From positions 7,626,001 to 7,690,000 of the forward strand of contig JBHGNT010000006.1 of the NCBI GenBank assembly GCA_043228905.1: a stretch of 64,000 bases of DNA. Direction: 5' to 3'. The position numbers and the translations under genes were made by a program. Position 1 is the first letter of the stretch, and every line of letters begins with the position of its first letter. Below, piece by piece: positions 1-10,911 of this stretch. This DNA is from Azolla caroliniana (taxonomy: Eukaryota; Polypodiophyta). The notes under the pieces were generated by a model. That model worked only from the letters and a program-made list of their open reading frames with translations. It did no database searches and had not been told where the DNA came from.

Positions 1-290
1 TTATCTTTTGCTCCAATAGGTCGTCCACGCTTCCTTTGAGATTCTACGACATGTGTCGGTGATTCGCCAATCGAAATATTTTTTTCTTTGTTTGAAAACA
101 AAAAAGAACATCTTGAGCTCATTTTCGCCCGTGGATTCAGTACCGAAATTCGAGTTGGCACATTCATAGCAGGATTAATGTTAGAGACCTTCATATTGAA
201 AGTGTTAACAAAAGCATCTGGTGCATTGTTGGCAATATTTTGTAGATGTAATCTTTGTTGAAATTCTTTCTCCTCCTCTCTAGTATAAGG
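1..290 (-). pseudogene. old Copia element 'D': integrase/RT linker fragment
   Basis: Read on the minus strand this stretch encodes a basic, proline-containing segment ending in KRGRPIGAKDK, the linker that in plant Copia polyproteins lies between integrase and reverse transcriptase. It is the downstream continuation of the Copia remains at 11001-13865: young element A inserted between them and duplicated TAAGG (286-290 and 10996-11000). The RT half of D lies to the left, outside the window. Family membership follows from the motif; the joining across A follows from the duplication and from the protein order. Confidence 0.75.
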
Positions 291-458
291 TGTCGAATAC
301 ATGTGTATAATGGACGTATTCACACTATCCTGTTTTGGCCATTTATGTAATTAGCATAAAGGGTAATTGCCCTAAGTCAGTCACTATATATAGTGACCTT
401 GTAACCTTTTTGTAAGGTTGGCTGTTGTATTGTTGTTTTGTGAAAGAAAGAGTCTTTT

Positions 459-496
<38 letters not shown>

Positions 497-580
497 AACG
501 ACCTACATTCTATCATACACAGGGAAGAAACAGGGATCGAATGCTTCTCGATCTTCCGCACTGACGACTTTGCATCAACA
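291..580 (+). repeat. 5' LTR of Copia A
   Basis: 290 bp beginning TGTCGAATAC and ending CATCAACA (TG...CA). A perfect 18-bp palindrome with a TATATATA core at 380-397 is the likely core promoter. A (CT)n microsatellite lies at about 460-492, downstream of the TATA region. Compared by eye with the 3' LTR (288 bp), the only difference is CT-run length. Confidence 0.95.
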
Positions 581-582
581 TC

Positions 583-594
583 TGGTATCAGAGC
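583..594 (+). other. primer binding site of Copia A (tRNA-Met)
   Basis: TGGTATCAGAGC, complementary to the 3' end of plant initiator tRNA-Met, starts two bases after the 5' LTR. This is the standard Copia minus-strand priming site. Confidence 0.93.
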
Positions 595-1166
595 GAGGTT
601 CGGCCGTCATCACCGCCTGCACAGCATTCGGTTCTTCACCTCAACACAGCCTGCACAGTATTCGCGTCATTCGAAGAAAGAGAGAAGAAGAACAAAAACG
701 AGGTTTGCACCTCATCGCGTTAGATCCCCTTGCTTGGAGTAAGCCAACAGGTTGTACTCTGTTCCCTGTGATCGTAACCGCTCGAGGTGAAATCCCCTTG
801 TGCAACTCTGACAACAACCCAAATTCGTGCTTCATCTGGCTGATCGACATTCGGGAGGATCAGTCGGATCTGTCTCTCTCATCGCTGCAGTCAATCGAAG
901 CCGAATCAGTCCCGATAATCGGTTTCAATAATCGGTATTCGGCATATATATCCGAATCGAACCGGGCTCACTCCGACTCGGCGACATTCGGGAAGACCAG
1001 TCGGTTCTGTCCCTCAAGTTACCGGAGTCAATTCGAGCAAGTTCCGAAGCCGAACCGACTCGGGTTCAAATCCGACTAGAACGACATCGGGTGAGCCAAC
1101 CGGCTGCACTCCAACAAGGCTCGCAGTCAACTCCGAACCGAGCTTCGTCAACCGAAACCCAACTTG
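595..1166 (+). other. untranslated leader of Copia A
   Basis: About 570 bp between the primer site and the gag start. The sequence is rich in short CCGAAT/CGGTTC-like words. Open frames run through it, but they begin in the CT microsatellite of the LTR and show no gag homology, so I treat it as leader and packaging region. Confidence 0.6.
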
Positions 1167-2953
1167 ATGGCATCAACATCCGGCTCGTCAGAAATGAGTC
1201 TACGAAAGTTCGATGGATCGAACTTTAACTTCTGGAAGGAGCAAATGCAGGACTATCTCATAGTCAAGGGGCAAATCGATCCCATCGAAAATGAAGAACC
1301 TCCAGAAGGATACAAACCAATTGAGTGGCAGAAGCTGGACAGAATCGTCCGCGCCACGATTCGGATGCACCTATCGGAATCGGTATACTTTACGGTGCAA
1401 TCGTGTACGACAGCATTTGAACTGTGGAAAACACTGTCGGACACTTACGAAAAGAAGGTCGCCGCAACAAAGATGTTTCTGATCCGGCGACTCTACAACT
1501 TGCGGATGAAAGAATCCGATTCGGTTCAAGCACACCTCAATGAGTACGAAAGCATAAGCTCCCAAATCTCGTCACAGGGGACGGCAATCGAGGATGAACT
1601 CAGAGCAATGATACTCATGAGTAGCCTTCTCTCATCATGGGAAACTTTCGTCACAACCGTGTGCAACGCGTCAACCACGGCTGTTAAATACTCCGAAGTC
1701 ACGAGCGCAATCCTGACCGAAGCAGCTCGGAGAAAGTCCTTCGCCAAAGACTCAACAGACGACGCTTACGTAGTACAAGGTTCGACAGACCGATCGAACA
1801 TACGAGGAAGAGATTCCTCACGGCCGCCGAACAATCAGCGAAGACGGAGCCAGTCACGGGATAACCGAATCTGCAATTATTGCAAGAAACCCGGACACAT
1901 CAAAGCCGACTGCCGCGCACTCAAGAACAAGAACAACAAGAAGAGTGGCCGGCATGAGGAGATCAATTATGTCAGCTTCTCAGCTGATGTACTACCGGAC
2001 GACCCGAATATACTATCAATCGAAAATCCAGTCGGATCAGAAGTTCTGCTCACGACTGAAGAATCAAGCACATGGCTCTTAGATTCGGGTGCGTCATTTC
2101 ACGTGACTCCTCATCGATCCCAATTTCGGCAATATACGATCCGTCACTCCGACTCAGTTCGGGTCGGCAACTCGCAACACTGTGACATCATTGGAATCGG
2201 CACAGTAGAGCTCAACCTTGCAGGTGGCTCTACACTTGTACTCCACAATGTCCGACATGTACCCGAGCTCTCAAGACCATTGATCTCAGTCGGACAACTA
2301 GATGAAGACGGCATTCGTGCCGGTTTTTCTTCGGGAGGGTGGACACTCCACAGGGGGAACCTCCTGCTTGCTAGAGGACCCAAGATACACTCCCTGTATC
2401 CGTTACATGTTACGCTCAGAGAGGGTAACCTGTTTTTGGTGGATATTCCTGTGTCATCACTATGGCACCGAAGATTAGGACACCTCAGCAAGGCCGGCAT
2501 CACACACCTATCTAGAGCCGGATACATCCCCAAACTCTCCTTCTCGGACCATCAATTCTGCGAGCATTGCCAGTATGGCAAACAAGTAGCCGCATCACAC
2601 CCGACATCAGCACCAAGAGAAACGAGACCTCTTGATTTGGTCCATTCGGACGTCTGTGGCCCAATGCCGCATCAGTCTCTAGGCGGTGCCTCTTACTTCG
2701 TCAGTTTTATTGACGATTCGACTCGAAAGGTGTGGGCTTATCCAATTCGCACCAAAGATCGGGTCTTCTCGATCTTCACCGATTGGCTCGCTATGGTAGA
2801 AAATCAAACCGACCGAAAGCTGAAATGCCTTCGGACAGACAATGGGGGAGAGTTCAAATCCGAAGAATTCGTCAAATTCTGCCGACAACGCGGCATCCGA
2901 CGTGAACTTACGGCACCACACAGTCCGGAGCAAAACGGGATTGCAGAACGAAT
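1167..2953 (+). CDS. Copia A gag-pol, 5' half (gag, protease, integrase to the A2 insertion)
   Basis: Encodes the first 596 codons of the A polyprotein. The ATG at 1167 is chosen; a TTG just before it also opens the frame. Gag (about 1-230) is followed by a CCHC zinc knuckle at residues 236-249 (CNYCKKPGHIKADC), the aspartic protease motif DSGAS at 306-310, a GAG-pre-integrase HHCC segment from about 433, and the integrase core with its DDE residues D495, D558 and E588. The frame is cut at 2953 by A2; beyond it the frame only reads on into A2 LTR sequence to a stop at 3032. The reading frame resumes exactly at 8288. Both halves together would be about 1,338 residues, the usual Copia length. 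Confidence 0.92.
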
Positions 2954-3561
2954 TGTTGGGAATCGATGCTTCGATTCACCTTCTTCCTTCAGCCACAACC
3001 GAGTAATCGCGGATCAATGCAGCAGAAAATAGGAAATACAGAGAAAGACACGATACACAGGAATTAACGTGGAAAACCCTAAACGGGAAAAAAACCACGG
3101 GAGTACAAGACTCCAAACAACACTATACAGAGGAAGTATACAATGACGAGCTCCAAGGCGACGACCTTGAGCTCGCTGTCCTCGCCACAGGCGGCGGAAA
3201 TACACAGAGGCGTCTACCTCTTTCTCTCTCGCGCTCTATCTCTCTCTCTCTCTCTCACGGCTACTCTATCTTCACTCCTCTTGAGTGGAAAATCAGAAAA
3301 ATGAGTAGTAGACACAAAACAGTTTGCCCTAAGTCATATTTATACTTATATGACTTTGGGCTATTTACAACTGTAGCCTCAGGGGCCCATAGCGAACATA
3401 TTCACGGATATGTCCCTGCATCCGGATCGCTCTCCGGGTACGTTCGTCATCCGGTACCGAAACCGGGGTCTTCGTCATCCGGATCCGAAACCGAAACCGG
3501 GCTTGTCGGCATTCATCTCTGATATCCGACCATCCCATCCGAAGGGACCGTAATCCCAACA
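2954..3561 (-). repeat. 3' LTR of Copia A2
   Basis: 608 bp, TGTTGGG...CCCAACA on the plus strand, so with an inverted terminal repeat of TGTTGGG. It contains a 36-bp inverted repeat (3326-3361) around a TATA-like core and a CT microsatellite near 3240. Confidence 0.95.
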
Positions 3562-3574
3562 AACTCCCCCTTCA
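3562..3574 (-). other. polypurine tract of Copia A2
   Basis: On the minus strand a purine run (GAAGGGGGAGTT) directly abuts the 3' LTR, the expected plus-strand primer. It overlaps the stop codon of the pol frame (3572-3574), a compact arrangement common in Copia elements. Confidence 0.85.
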
Positions 3575-5272
3575 CTTCGGCATGGGATGTCTCTCCAATC
3601 CGATCCTCTTCCGGCATGCTTCCAGCTTGTCGGGTGTGAGGACCTTGGTCAGCATATCCGACCCGTTCTCGTCCGTGTGGATCTTTGTCAGCACGAACTC
3701 CTTGTCTTCTATCCTTTCCCGGATCCAGTGATATCTTCGCTGGATGTGCTTCGTCCGGGAGTGATAGGTCGCGTTCTTCGCAAGGTGGATTGCACTCTGA
3801 CTGTCGCAGTAGAGTCGGTACTCCTCCTGCCGGGTACCGAGCTCTCTGATGAAGTCCTTCATCCATATTATTTCCTTGCCGGCTTCAACAGCTGCCATGT
3901 ACTCCGCCTCCGTGGTTGACAACGCAACCGTCTTCTGCAGCCTCGACTGCCACGAAACAGCTCCCCCTGCATACGTCATCACATACCCTGATGTGGACCG
4001 GCTGGTATCTGCATCAGCCGACATATCCGAATCGGTGAAACCGTCGAGTTCGGGTTTACCGGAGCCGAATCGGAGGCACAAGTCTGCCGTGCCCTTCAGG
4101 TATCGGAGTATCCACTTGACCGCGTTCCAGTGCTCTTTGCCGGGATTGCTCATGTACCGGCTCACCACTCCGACTGCATATCCTATGTCCGGTCTCGTAC
4201 ACACCATGGCGTACATCAAGCTCCCGACGGCTGAGGCATACGGCACTTTCATCATATCCTCCTTTTCAGCCTTTGTCTTGGGACTTTGCTTGCTGGACAG
4301 CTTGCAGTTTGCCGGGAGGGTCGATCCGACCGGTCTTGCTTCCGACATGTTGAACCGTTGAAGCACCTTTGTCACGTACTTCTCCTGTGACAGCCACAAC
4401 TGCTTCTTCTTCCGGTCCCGAATGATGTGCATCCCTAGTATTTGCCTCGCCGGACCCAGGTCCTTCATTGAGAAGGTTCGGTGAAGAGCCTTCTTCAGCA
4501 TCCGTATCTTGACCTGGTCCCGTCCGACGATCAACATGTCGTCCACGTACAGGAGGAGTATTAGAAAGTCTCCTCCTTCGAACTTCTTCACAAACACGCA
4601 GTGGTCGGACTGCGTTTTGAGGTACCCTTCGTCGGTCATGAAGGAGTCGAACTTCCGGTACCATTGCCGGGGAGCCTGCTTCAGTCCGTAAAGGCTCTTC
4701 TTCAACCGGCATACCAGGTGCTCCTTCCCTTGCTTCTCGAATCCTTCCGGTTGCTGCATGTAGATTTCTTCTTCGAGGTCACCGTGAAGGAATGCCGTCT
4801 TCACGTCCATCTGTTCTACCTCGAGGTCCATGCTTGCCGCTATGCTCAGCACCGTCCGGATGGAGGTCATCTTCACTACCGGGGCAAATATCTCGTCGAA
4901 GTCGACGCCCTTCTTTTGCTGAAACCCCTTCACCACGATCCTGGCTTTGTATCTCGGGGGGTTTCCGGCATCTCCCGGTTTCAGCTTGAACACCCACTTG
5001 TTTCGAAGTGCCCGCTTTCCTTTCGGCAACTCCACAAGTTCATATGTGTGGTTCTCATGCAGGGAATCCATCTCGTCCTGCATGGCACTCAACCACCTGC
5101 GGCTCTGGGTGTCGTGCTTTGCTTCTTCAAAGCTCTCCGGCTCCCCCTCGTCGGTTCGCAGCACGTGCTCTGGTTCCGGAAATCTCCGGGGGGCCCTTCT
5201 CTCTCTTAGAGGATATCTCCGTTCCGGAGCTTCGGTAACCGGTTCTTCCGATTCTTCTTCATCCGAATCCAT
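3572..5272 (-). CDS. Copia A2 pol, 3' part: reverse transcriptase and RNase H
   Basis: 566 residues from the first in-frame Met; the same frame is open upstream to the TGA at 5378-5380. An acidic, proline-containing linker (about 1-40) precedes the Copia RT domain. The RT catalytic motif YVDD is at 4538-4549 and the segment FLHGDLEEEIYMQQPEGF is typical Copia RT. RNase H follows, with the TDSD and TEAEY motifs, ending with the usual H-X-RTKHI region and LTKVL. The stop overlaps the polypurine tract. It would normally be made as the C-terminal half of a single gag-pol protein; a lone Met here is not a known Copia start. Confidence 0.93.
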   Translation of the reverse strand: MDSDEEESEEPVTEAPERRYPLRERRAPRRFPEPEHVLRTDEGEPESFEEAKHDTQSRRWLSAMQDEMDSLHENHTYELVELPKGKRALRNKWVFKLKPGDAGNPPRYKARIVVKGFQQKKGVDFDEIFAPVVKMTSIRTVLSIAASMDLEVEQMDVKTAFLHGDLEEEIYMQQPEGFEKQGKEHLVCRLKKSLYGLKQAPRQWYRKFDSFMTDEGYLKTQSDHCVFVKKFEGGDFLILLLYVDDMLIVGRDQVKIRMLKKALHRTFSMKDLGPARQILGMHIIRDRKKKQLWLSQEKYVTKVLQRFNMSEARPVGSTLPANCKLSSKQSPKTKAEKEDMMKVPYASAVGSLMYAMVCTRPDIGYAVGVVSRYMSNPGKEHWNAVKWILRYLKGTADLCLRFGSGKPELDGFTDSDMSADADTSRSTSGYVMTYAGGAVSWQSRLQKTVALSTTEAEYMAAVEAGKEIIWMKDFIRELGTRQEEYRLYCDSQSAIHLAKNATYHSRTKHIQRRYHWIRERIEDKEFVLTKIHTDENGSDMLTKVLTPDKLEACRKRIGLERHPMPK

Positions 5273-5377
5273 TTCGGGATCGGGGCCGGTTCCGGTATCG
5301 ATTTCATCTTCTTCGGCCGGTTCTGTTTCTTCACCGTCTTCGGCCGGATCCTCGAGTGCTAACCGGTCCCTTGCCGG

Positions 5378-7645
5378 TCAGGACTGCTCCTCGTAGAGTT
5401 GATCCTCACCGGTCGACTTGGAGCTCTTCACCTTCTTCTCCGACTCCCAGTCGGCGAGTGTCTTGTCCTCCATGAAGATGATGTCTCGACTCCTGAATAT
5501 CTTCTTGTCGACCGGGTCCCATACTCGGTAGCCGAACTCGTCGTCGCCGTAACCGAGGAATATGCATGGCCGGGTCTTTGGATCTAGCTTTCCTCTCCGG
5601 TCCTTTGCCACATGCACGTATGCGAGACACCCGAACACCTTCAGATGCCGGTAGGATACTTCCCTACCGGTCCACACTCTCTGCGGCGTGTCTCCGTCCA
5701 AAGGTACTGAGGGTGATCTGTTTATCACATATGTCGCCGTCGACATTGCCTCAGCCCAAAATCCCTTGGGTAATTTCGCATGCACCAGCATACTCCGGAC
5801 CCTCTCCATTATGGTCCGGTTCATCCTCTCGGCCAGCCCGTTCAGTTCCGGCGTCTTCGGCACAGTAAACTCGAGTCGGATTCCCTTCGAGCGACAGTAC
5901 TCCTGGAACTGCCCCCGGTATTCCCCTCCGTTATCCGCTCGTATCGCTTTCAGCTTCTTGCCGGATTCCCTTTCCACTCTCGCGTGGAGTTCTTTGAAGA
6001 CGCACAACACTTGGTCCTTTGTCTTCATCGGTGCCGTCCACAGTTTTCGGCTATGATCATCGATGAATGTTACGAAGTACTGGGCTCCGCCATGTGACTT
6101 CGTCTCTACCTGACACACGTCAGTGTGCACCAACTCCAATGGTGCGCTACGTCTCGTCGGTGGCCTTGAGTGGAAAGAGGTTCGGTTCTGCTTACCGGCC
6201 AGGCAATCGGTGCACTTCTCCAGGTGCACATGCTTCACTGGGATGAGGTTGTCTTCTGCAAGCCTCTTCATCCCCTTCTCACTCATGTGGCACAGTCTCT
6301 TGTGCCACAGCTCACCGGCAGTGTCGGCTGCCACATTCAGCTCTTTCGGACATAACCGGGCATTCATCAGGTACAGTGTGTTGACTTTCCGGGCCCGAGC
6401 CACTATCAGGCTCCCCTTGCTGAACTTCATTACGCCGTTCCGGATGCTACCTGTGTAGCCTTCATCGTCTAGCCTCCCGGCCGAAATCAGGTTCAATCGA
6501 ACCTCCGGAACGTGTCGGACATCTTTCAGCAGCATTTTGCATCCGGTCGGGGTTGTCAACCACACGTCTCCTATGCCGGCAATCCGGCACGTACCTTCAT
6601 TTCCCATCCGAACACAGCCATGCTCACCGGATGTGTAGGATGAGAAGTATCTTCTCTCCGGGGTCAGGTGGAACGATGCTCCGGAATCGACCACCCAGGT
6701 CGTCTCATCGCCGGCAACGTTTAGCTCACCTTCTTCGGTGATGAGCATGATTTCTTCCTCACTTGCCGCGAGTGCCGTTGTTCCTTTCCGGTCCTGCCCT
6801 CGCCGATCCGAACCTCTCCGGTCCGTGGCTCCCCGGTATGCACCGTTTCTCTCCGGTGACTTCTTCGAGTCGGTGTCGTCGGCTCCGTTGTCTTTTCGGT
6901 AATGCCGACAATTCTTTCGGAAGTGCCCCGGCTTCCCACAGTGGAAGCATGTGGGCCTTCCTCTTGACTGCGACCGGGTCCCCGACTTCTCCCGTCTTTG
7001 CGGACTCCGGTTCCATTGTCTTCCCCGATCCGATTCGGTAAACAGCATCTTCGGGTCGGAGGCCGGTTCCTTATCTCTCCGACGCGCTTCTTCATTCAGA
7101 ATACTTGTCTTTACAGTTTGTAAGGACAAGTTATCTTCGGTGCACGAGGTGCTGAGAGTCACCACCAAGTTCTCCCAGCTTTCCGGCAATGTACACATCA
7201 GGATGATGGCTTGCATTGCATCCTCCAACGGGAACTTGATCGCCGCAAGCTGATTCACGAATCCCATGAACGTGCTTACGTGTTCCACCATACTCTCGCC
7301 GTCCCGGTACTTGAGATTCACTATCTTCCTCATCAAGGAGGTTCGGTTCAACGCATTCTTCCTCTCATAGAGGCCCGACAGCTTCTTCCACATCTCGTAT
7401 GCGTTGGTGTCGTTCGCCACATGTTGTAGGACGCTTACGTCGACATATTGTCGGATCGTCGCTACGGCTTTCCGGTTCAGGAGCTTCCACTCCGACTCAA
7501 GTACCCCTTTCGGTATTTCCGACCTGTCAATCGGTTCGTACAGGTCCCGAACAATCAGAAGATCCTCCATCTTGATCTTCCAGTCGGCGTAATTCTGTGC
7601 ATTCAGCACCATCATCATCGGCTGCCCGCTGCCGCCGCCTTCCAT
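5378..7645 (-). CDS. Copia A2 gag-pol, 5' part: gag, protease, integrase
   Basis: 755 residues from the ATG at 7645 to an in-frame TGA (5380-5378). Gag is followed by a CCHC knuckle (CFHCGKPGHFRKNC, coded around 6903-6948), the protease motif DSGAS, the pre-integrase HHCC region (LWHKRLCH), and an integrase core with HTDV, RADNGGE and ELNGLAER carrying the DDE triad. The C-terminal integrase segment with FLGYGDDEFGYRVWD is present. After the TGA the frame continues in phase for 35 codons to the Met of the RT frame with no other disruption in about 1,360 codons. A single CGA-to-TGA change would explain it. Confidence 0.92.
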   Translation of the reverse strand: MEGGGSGQPMMMVLNAQNYADWKIKMEDLLIVRDLYEPIDRSEIPKGVLESEWKLLNRKAVATIRQYVDVSVLQHVANDTNAYEMWKKLSGLYERKNALNRTSLMRKIVNLKYRDGESMVEHVSTFMGFVNQLAAIKFPLEDAMQAIILMCTLPESWENLVVTLSTSCTEDNLSLQTVKTSILNEEARRRDKEPASDPKMLFTESDRGRQWNRSPQRREKSGTRSQSRGRPTCFHCGKPGHFRKNCRHYRKDNGADDTDSKKSPERNGAYRGATDRRGSDRRGQDRKGTTALAASEEEIMLITEEGELNVAGDETTWVVDSGASFHLTPERRYFSSYTSGEHGCVRMGNEGTCRIAGIGDVWLTTPTGCKMLLKDVRHVPEVRLNLISAGRLDDEGYTGSIRNGVMKFSKGSLIVARARKVNTLYLMNARLCPKELNVAADTAGELWHKRLCHMSEKGMKRLAEDNLIPVKHVHLEKCTDCLAGKQNRTSFHSRPPTRRSAPLELVHTDVCQVETKSHGGAQYFVTFIDDHSRKLWTAPMKTKDQVLCVFKELHARVERESGKKLKAIRADNGGEYRGQFQEYCRSKGIRLEFTVPKTPELNGLAERMNRTIMERVRSMLVHAKLPKGFWAEAMSTATYVINRSPSVPLDGDTPQRVWTGREVSYRHLKVFGCLAYVHVAKDRRGKLDPKTRPCIFLGYGDDEFGYRVWDPVDKKIFRSRDIIFMEDKTLADWESEKKVKSSKSTGEDQLYEEQS

Positions 7646-7659
7646 TTTCTGCAACAGTC

Positions 7660-7671
7660 GCTCTGATACCA
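7660..7671 (-). other. primer binding site of Copia A2 (tRNA-Met)
   Basis: The reverse complement is TGGTATCAGAGC, lying three bases inside the 5' LTR boundary at 7675 in the element's sense. Same initiator tRNA-Met site as element A. Confidence 0.92.
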
Positions 7672-7674
7672 GTT

Positions 7675-8282
7675 TGTTGGGAATCGATGCTTCGATTCAC
7701 CTTCTTCCTTCAGCCACAACCGAGTAATCGCGGATCAATGCAGCAGAAAATAGGAAATACAGAGAAAGACACGATACACAGGAATTAACGTGGAAAACCC
7801 TAAACGGGAAAAAAACCACGGGAGTACAAGACTCCAAACAACACTATACAGAGGAAGTATACAATGACGAGCTCCAAGGCGACGACCTTGAGCTCGCTGT
7901 CCTCGCCACAGGCGGCGGAAATACACAGAGGCGTCTACCTCTTTCTCTCTCGCGCTCTATCTCTCTCTCTCTCTCTCACGGCTACTCTATCTTCACTCCT
8001 CTTGAGTGGAAAATCAGAAAAATGAGTAGTAGACACAAAACAGTTTGCCCTAAGTCATATTTATACTTATATGACTTTGGGCTATTTACAACTGTAGCCT
8101 CAGGGGCCCATAGCGAACATATTCACGGATATGTCCCTGCATCCGGATCGCTCTCCGGGTACGTTCGTCATCCGGTACCGAAACCGGGGTCTTCGTCATC
8201 CGGATCCGAAACCGAAACCGGGCTTGTCGGCATTCATCTCTGATATCCGACCATCCCATCCGAAGGGACCGTAATCCCAACA
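7675..8282 (-). repeat. 5' LTR of Copia A2
   Basis: 608 bp, the partner of 2954-3561, with no difference seen by eye. It is followed by the second copy of the CGAAT duplication. Confidence 0.95.
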
Positions 8283-8287
8283 CGAAT

Positions 8288-10514
8288 GAATCGGACAATC
8301 CAAGAACGGACAGTTTCCATGCTCCAACACTCCGGACTGTCGGATGGCTTCTGGGCAGAGGCTCTACTCACGGCAGTACACATAATCAATATGTCGCCAA
8401 GTAGACCTCTAGGACTTCAAATTCCTCAGGAACTATGGATCGGCAGTAAGCCGAATTACGACAAGCTGAGGATCTTCGGATGCGAGGCGTACGCCCTCAT
8501 TCCGAAAGATGATCGCCGAAAACTTGCACCTCGGTCCAGGAAATGCATTTTCCTTGGATATGGATCCGACGGCGAAATGGGATACCGACTCTGGGACCCC
8601 GAACGCAGGCAAATCGTTCGAAGTTCGGACGTTGTGTTCAACGAGTCGGCTATGAACCCATCCGTCGAAAAACCAATCGAAGTCCGAAGGGTAACATTTT
8701 CCGATGTGCCGACCCTTCAAGAAGGCCCCGCTCTCAACACACGGTCAGCTTCACGGGTAGCTGAACCTTACTCTACCGACTCGGACAACTCCGACTCGGC
8801 ACAGCAGAACAACTCGCTTTCGGACCATCCGACCACGATACCCGATGCGACCAGTCCAATCATACCTCGACGATCCGAGAGACTGTCGCAACCTCCGGCG
8901 AGGTACTCTCCTGGAATTTTCTTCACCGACGCCGGCGAACCGACGTCTTACGAAGAAGCATCGACATCTGTCGATTCCGCCACCTGGCATCTGGCGATGG
9001 AGTCGGAAATGCACTCCATTCGGGCAAACAAGACTTGGGATCTGGTCGAATTACCTAGGAACCGACGTGCTCTTCCTTGCAAGTGGGTTTATCGACTAAA
9101 AGAGACGTCTGATTCGACCACCCCAAAGTACAAGGCCAGATTAGTTGCGAAGGGCTTCCGACAAGAATATGGCGTCAACTTCGACGAGATTTTCTCACCA
9201 GTGGTGAAAATGACAACCCTTCGTTTTCTGCTCGGCGTAGTGGCAGCCGACAACTTGGAGCTGATTCAGCTAGATGTCAAAACAGCCTTCCTCCATGGTG
9301 ATCTCGAGGAGGAAATTTATATGGAGCAGCCAAAAGGCTTCGTGGCACCTGGCCAAGAACATCTAGTCTGCCGACTCAGGAAGAGTTTATACGGCCTCAA
9401 ACAGGCACCGCGACAATGGTACAAGAAGTTCGACGACTTCATCCAATCGATCGGCTTCTCAAAAAGCGATGAGGACCATTGTCTCTTTACCAACACAGCT
9501 CAAGATGGATCACCCATCTTCCTCATCATTTACGTGGACGACATGCTAATTTCTGGACGCCACGCGGGCGAACTTGCCGATCTCGTTCGGCAACTGCGGT
9601 TGAAGTTTGCCATGAAGGACCTCGGTCCGGCACGACACATACTCGGCATGAAGATTAGTCGGCATCGCGATAAAAGACATCTTTTTTTGTCTCAGACCGA
9701 CTACATCGGACGTGTCTTGGAACGCTTCAACATGCAATCAGCCAAATCTGCTTCAACCCCGCTCCCCATGAATCTTCGGCTCTCTCAGCGAGACTGCCCG
9801 ACATCCGGTCCGGAGGGGGAAGATATGAAGTCGGTACCGTATGCACCGGCAGTCGGCTCCCTTATGTACCTGATGGTCGCGACACGGCCTGATATCTCTC
9901 ATGCCGTAGGAGTCGTTAGCAGATTTATGCACAATCCTGGCCGATCGCATTGGAACGCAGTCAAGCATGTGTTCAGATATCTGGCTGGCACAAAAGACCA
10001 TGGCATTCTTTTCGGTCCGAACCGAACCTCAGGCGTAGTCGGTTACACCGACTCGGATTTCGCCGGCTGTATAGACAGTCGAAAATCAACAACCGGATAC
10101 TGCTTCAAATTCGGCAATGGAGCAATCTCGTGGAAGTCGAAACTTCAGGAGTGCACAGCGACCTCAACAACCGAAGCAGAATATGTAGCTGCGTCCGACG
10201 CAGCAAAAGAAGCTTTGTGGCTCGGTCGGCTGGCGCACACGTTTCGACAAGTCGACCATGACTCAGCTCCAGTTGTCTACAGCGACAGTCAAGGTGCTGT
10301 TGCCCTGTCGAAAAATCCGGTTCACCACAACGCCTCCAAACATATCGACGTTCGATATCACTTCGTTCGGGACTGCGTCATTTCAGGGAAAATCGGTCTA
10401 GAGAAAATATACACAACCGACAATGTCGCAGATGGAATGACCAAGTGTCTTTCGGCAGACCGTTTTCGGTCTCTTCGGCATCAGATGGGCGTAACGACAA
10501 ACCAGTCCGGTTAG
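8288..10514 (+). CDS. Copia A gag-pol, 3' half (integrase end, RT, RNase H)
   Basis: Continues in phase from 2953 after the CGAAT duplication. It begins with the conserved MNRTIQERTVSML segment that follows the integrase glutamate, then the integrase C-terminus (FLGYGSDGEMGYRLWD), an acidic serine-rich linker, the RT domain with YVDD at 9531-9542, and RNase H with TDSDFAG and STTEAEY, ending near MTKCLSADRF. No stop or frameshift was found in 742 codons. The internal Met at 8286 makes it look like a separate gene, but it has no gag or protease and is the distal part of the A polyprotein. Confidence 0.93.
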
Positions 10515-10707
10515 AGCCAGACACAGAGCAGGATGGTTCCCGACAACCGACATCAGTTCCTTAATGATCGGCTTCAACTGTTCCGACCCGACCAGTTCGG
10601 TCTTCTGCTTTCGGATCCTGCCGACTCGAACAAAGCTGATATGTCCGAGAACCCAAGTCTATACCTGTAATCTTAGATAACCCATGTATACGCCCATTAC
10701 GGGGGAG
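10515..10707 (+). other. 3' untranslated segment and polypurine tract of Copia A
   Basis: About 190 bp with no coding signal, ending in the purine run GGGGGAG (10701-10707) directly before the 3' LTR. Confidence 0.8.
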
Positions 10708-10875
10708 TGTCGAATACATGTGTATAATGGACGTATTCACACTATCCTGTTTTGGCCATTTATGTAATTAGCATAAAGGGTAATTGCCCTAAGTCAGTCA
10801 CTATATATAGTGACCTTGTAACCTTTTTGTAAGGTTGGCTGTTGTATTGTTGTTTTGTGAAAGAAAGAGTCTTTT

Positions 10876-10911
<36 letters not shown>

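Larger units (their letters stand above)
2954..8282 (-). mobile_element. young Copia LTR retrotransposon 'A2' nested in A
   Basis: 5,329-bp element in the opposite orientation to its host, with two 608-bp LTRs, primer site, polypurine tract and nearly intact gag-pol. It is flanked by CGAAT (2949-2953 and 8283-8287). The LTRs appear identical on reading, including identical 63- and 73-residue spurious frames in each copy, so it is very young. Its family differs from A: the LTRs are unrelated and the proteins clearly diverged. The 629-bp solo LTR at 42551-43179 belongs to the A2 family. Confidence 0.96.

Noticed and set aside
459-1079. 206-residue frame starting with Ser-Leu repeats
   Set aside because: It begins in the CT microsatellite of the A LTR and crosses the LTR, primer site and leader; no domain.
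4601-5209. 202-codon plus-strand frame antisense to the A2 RT
   Set aside because: Shadow of the intact minus-strand pol frame; no homology and no start context.
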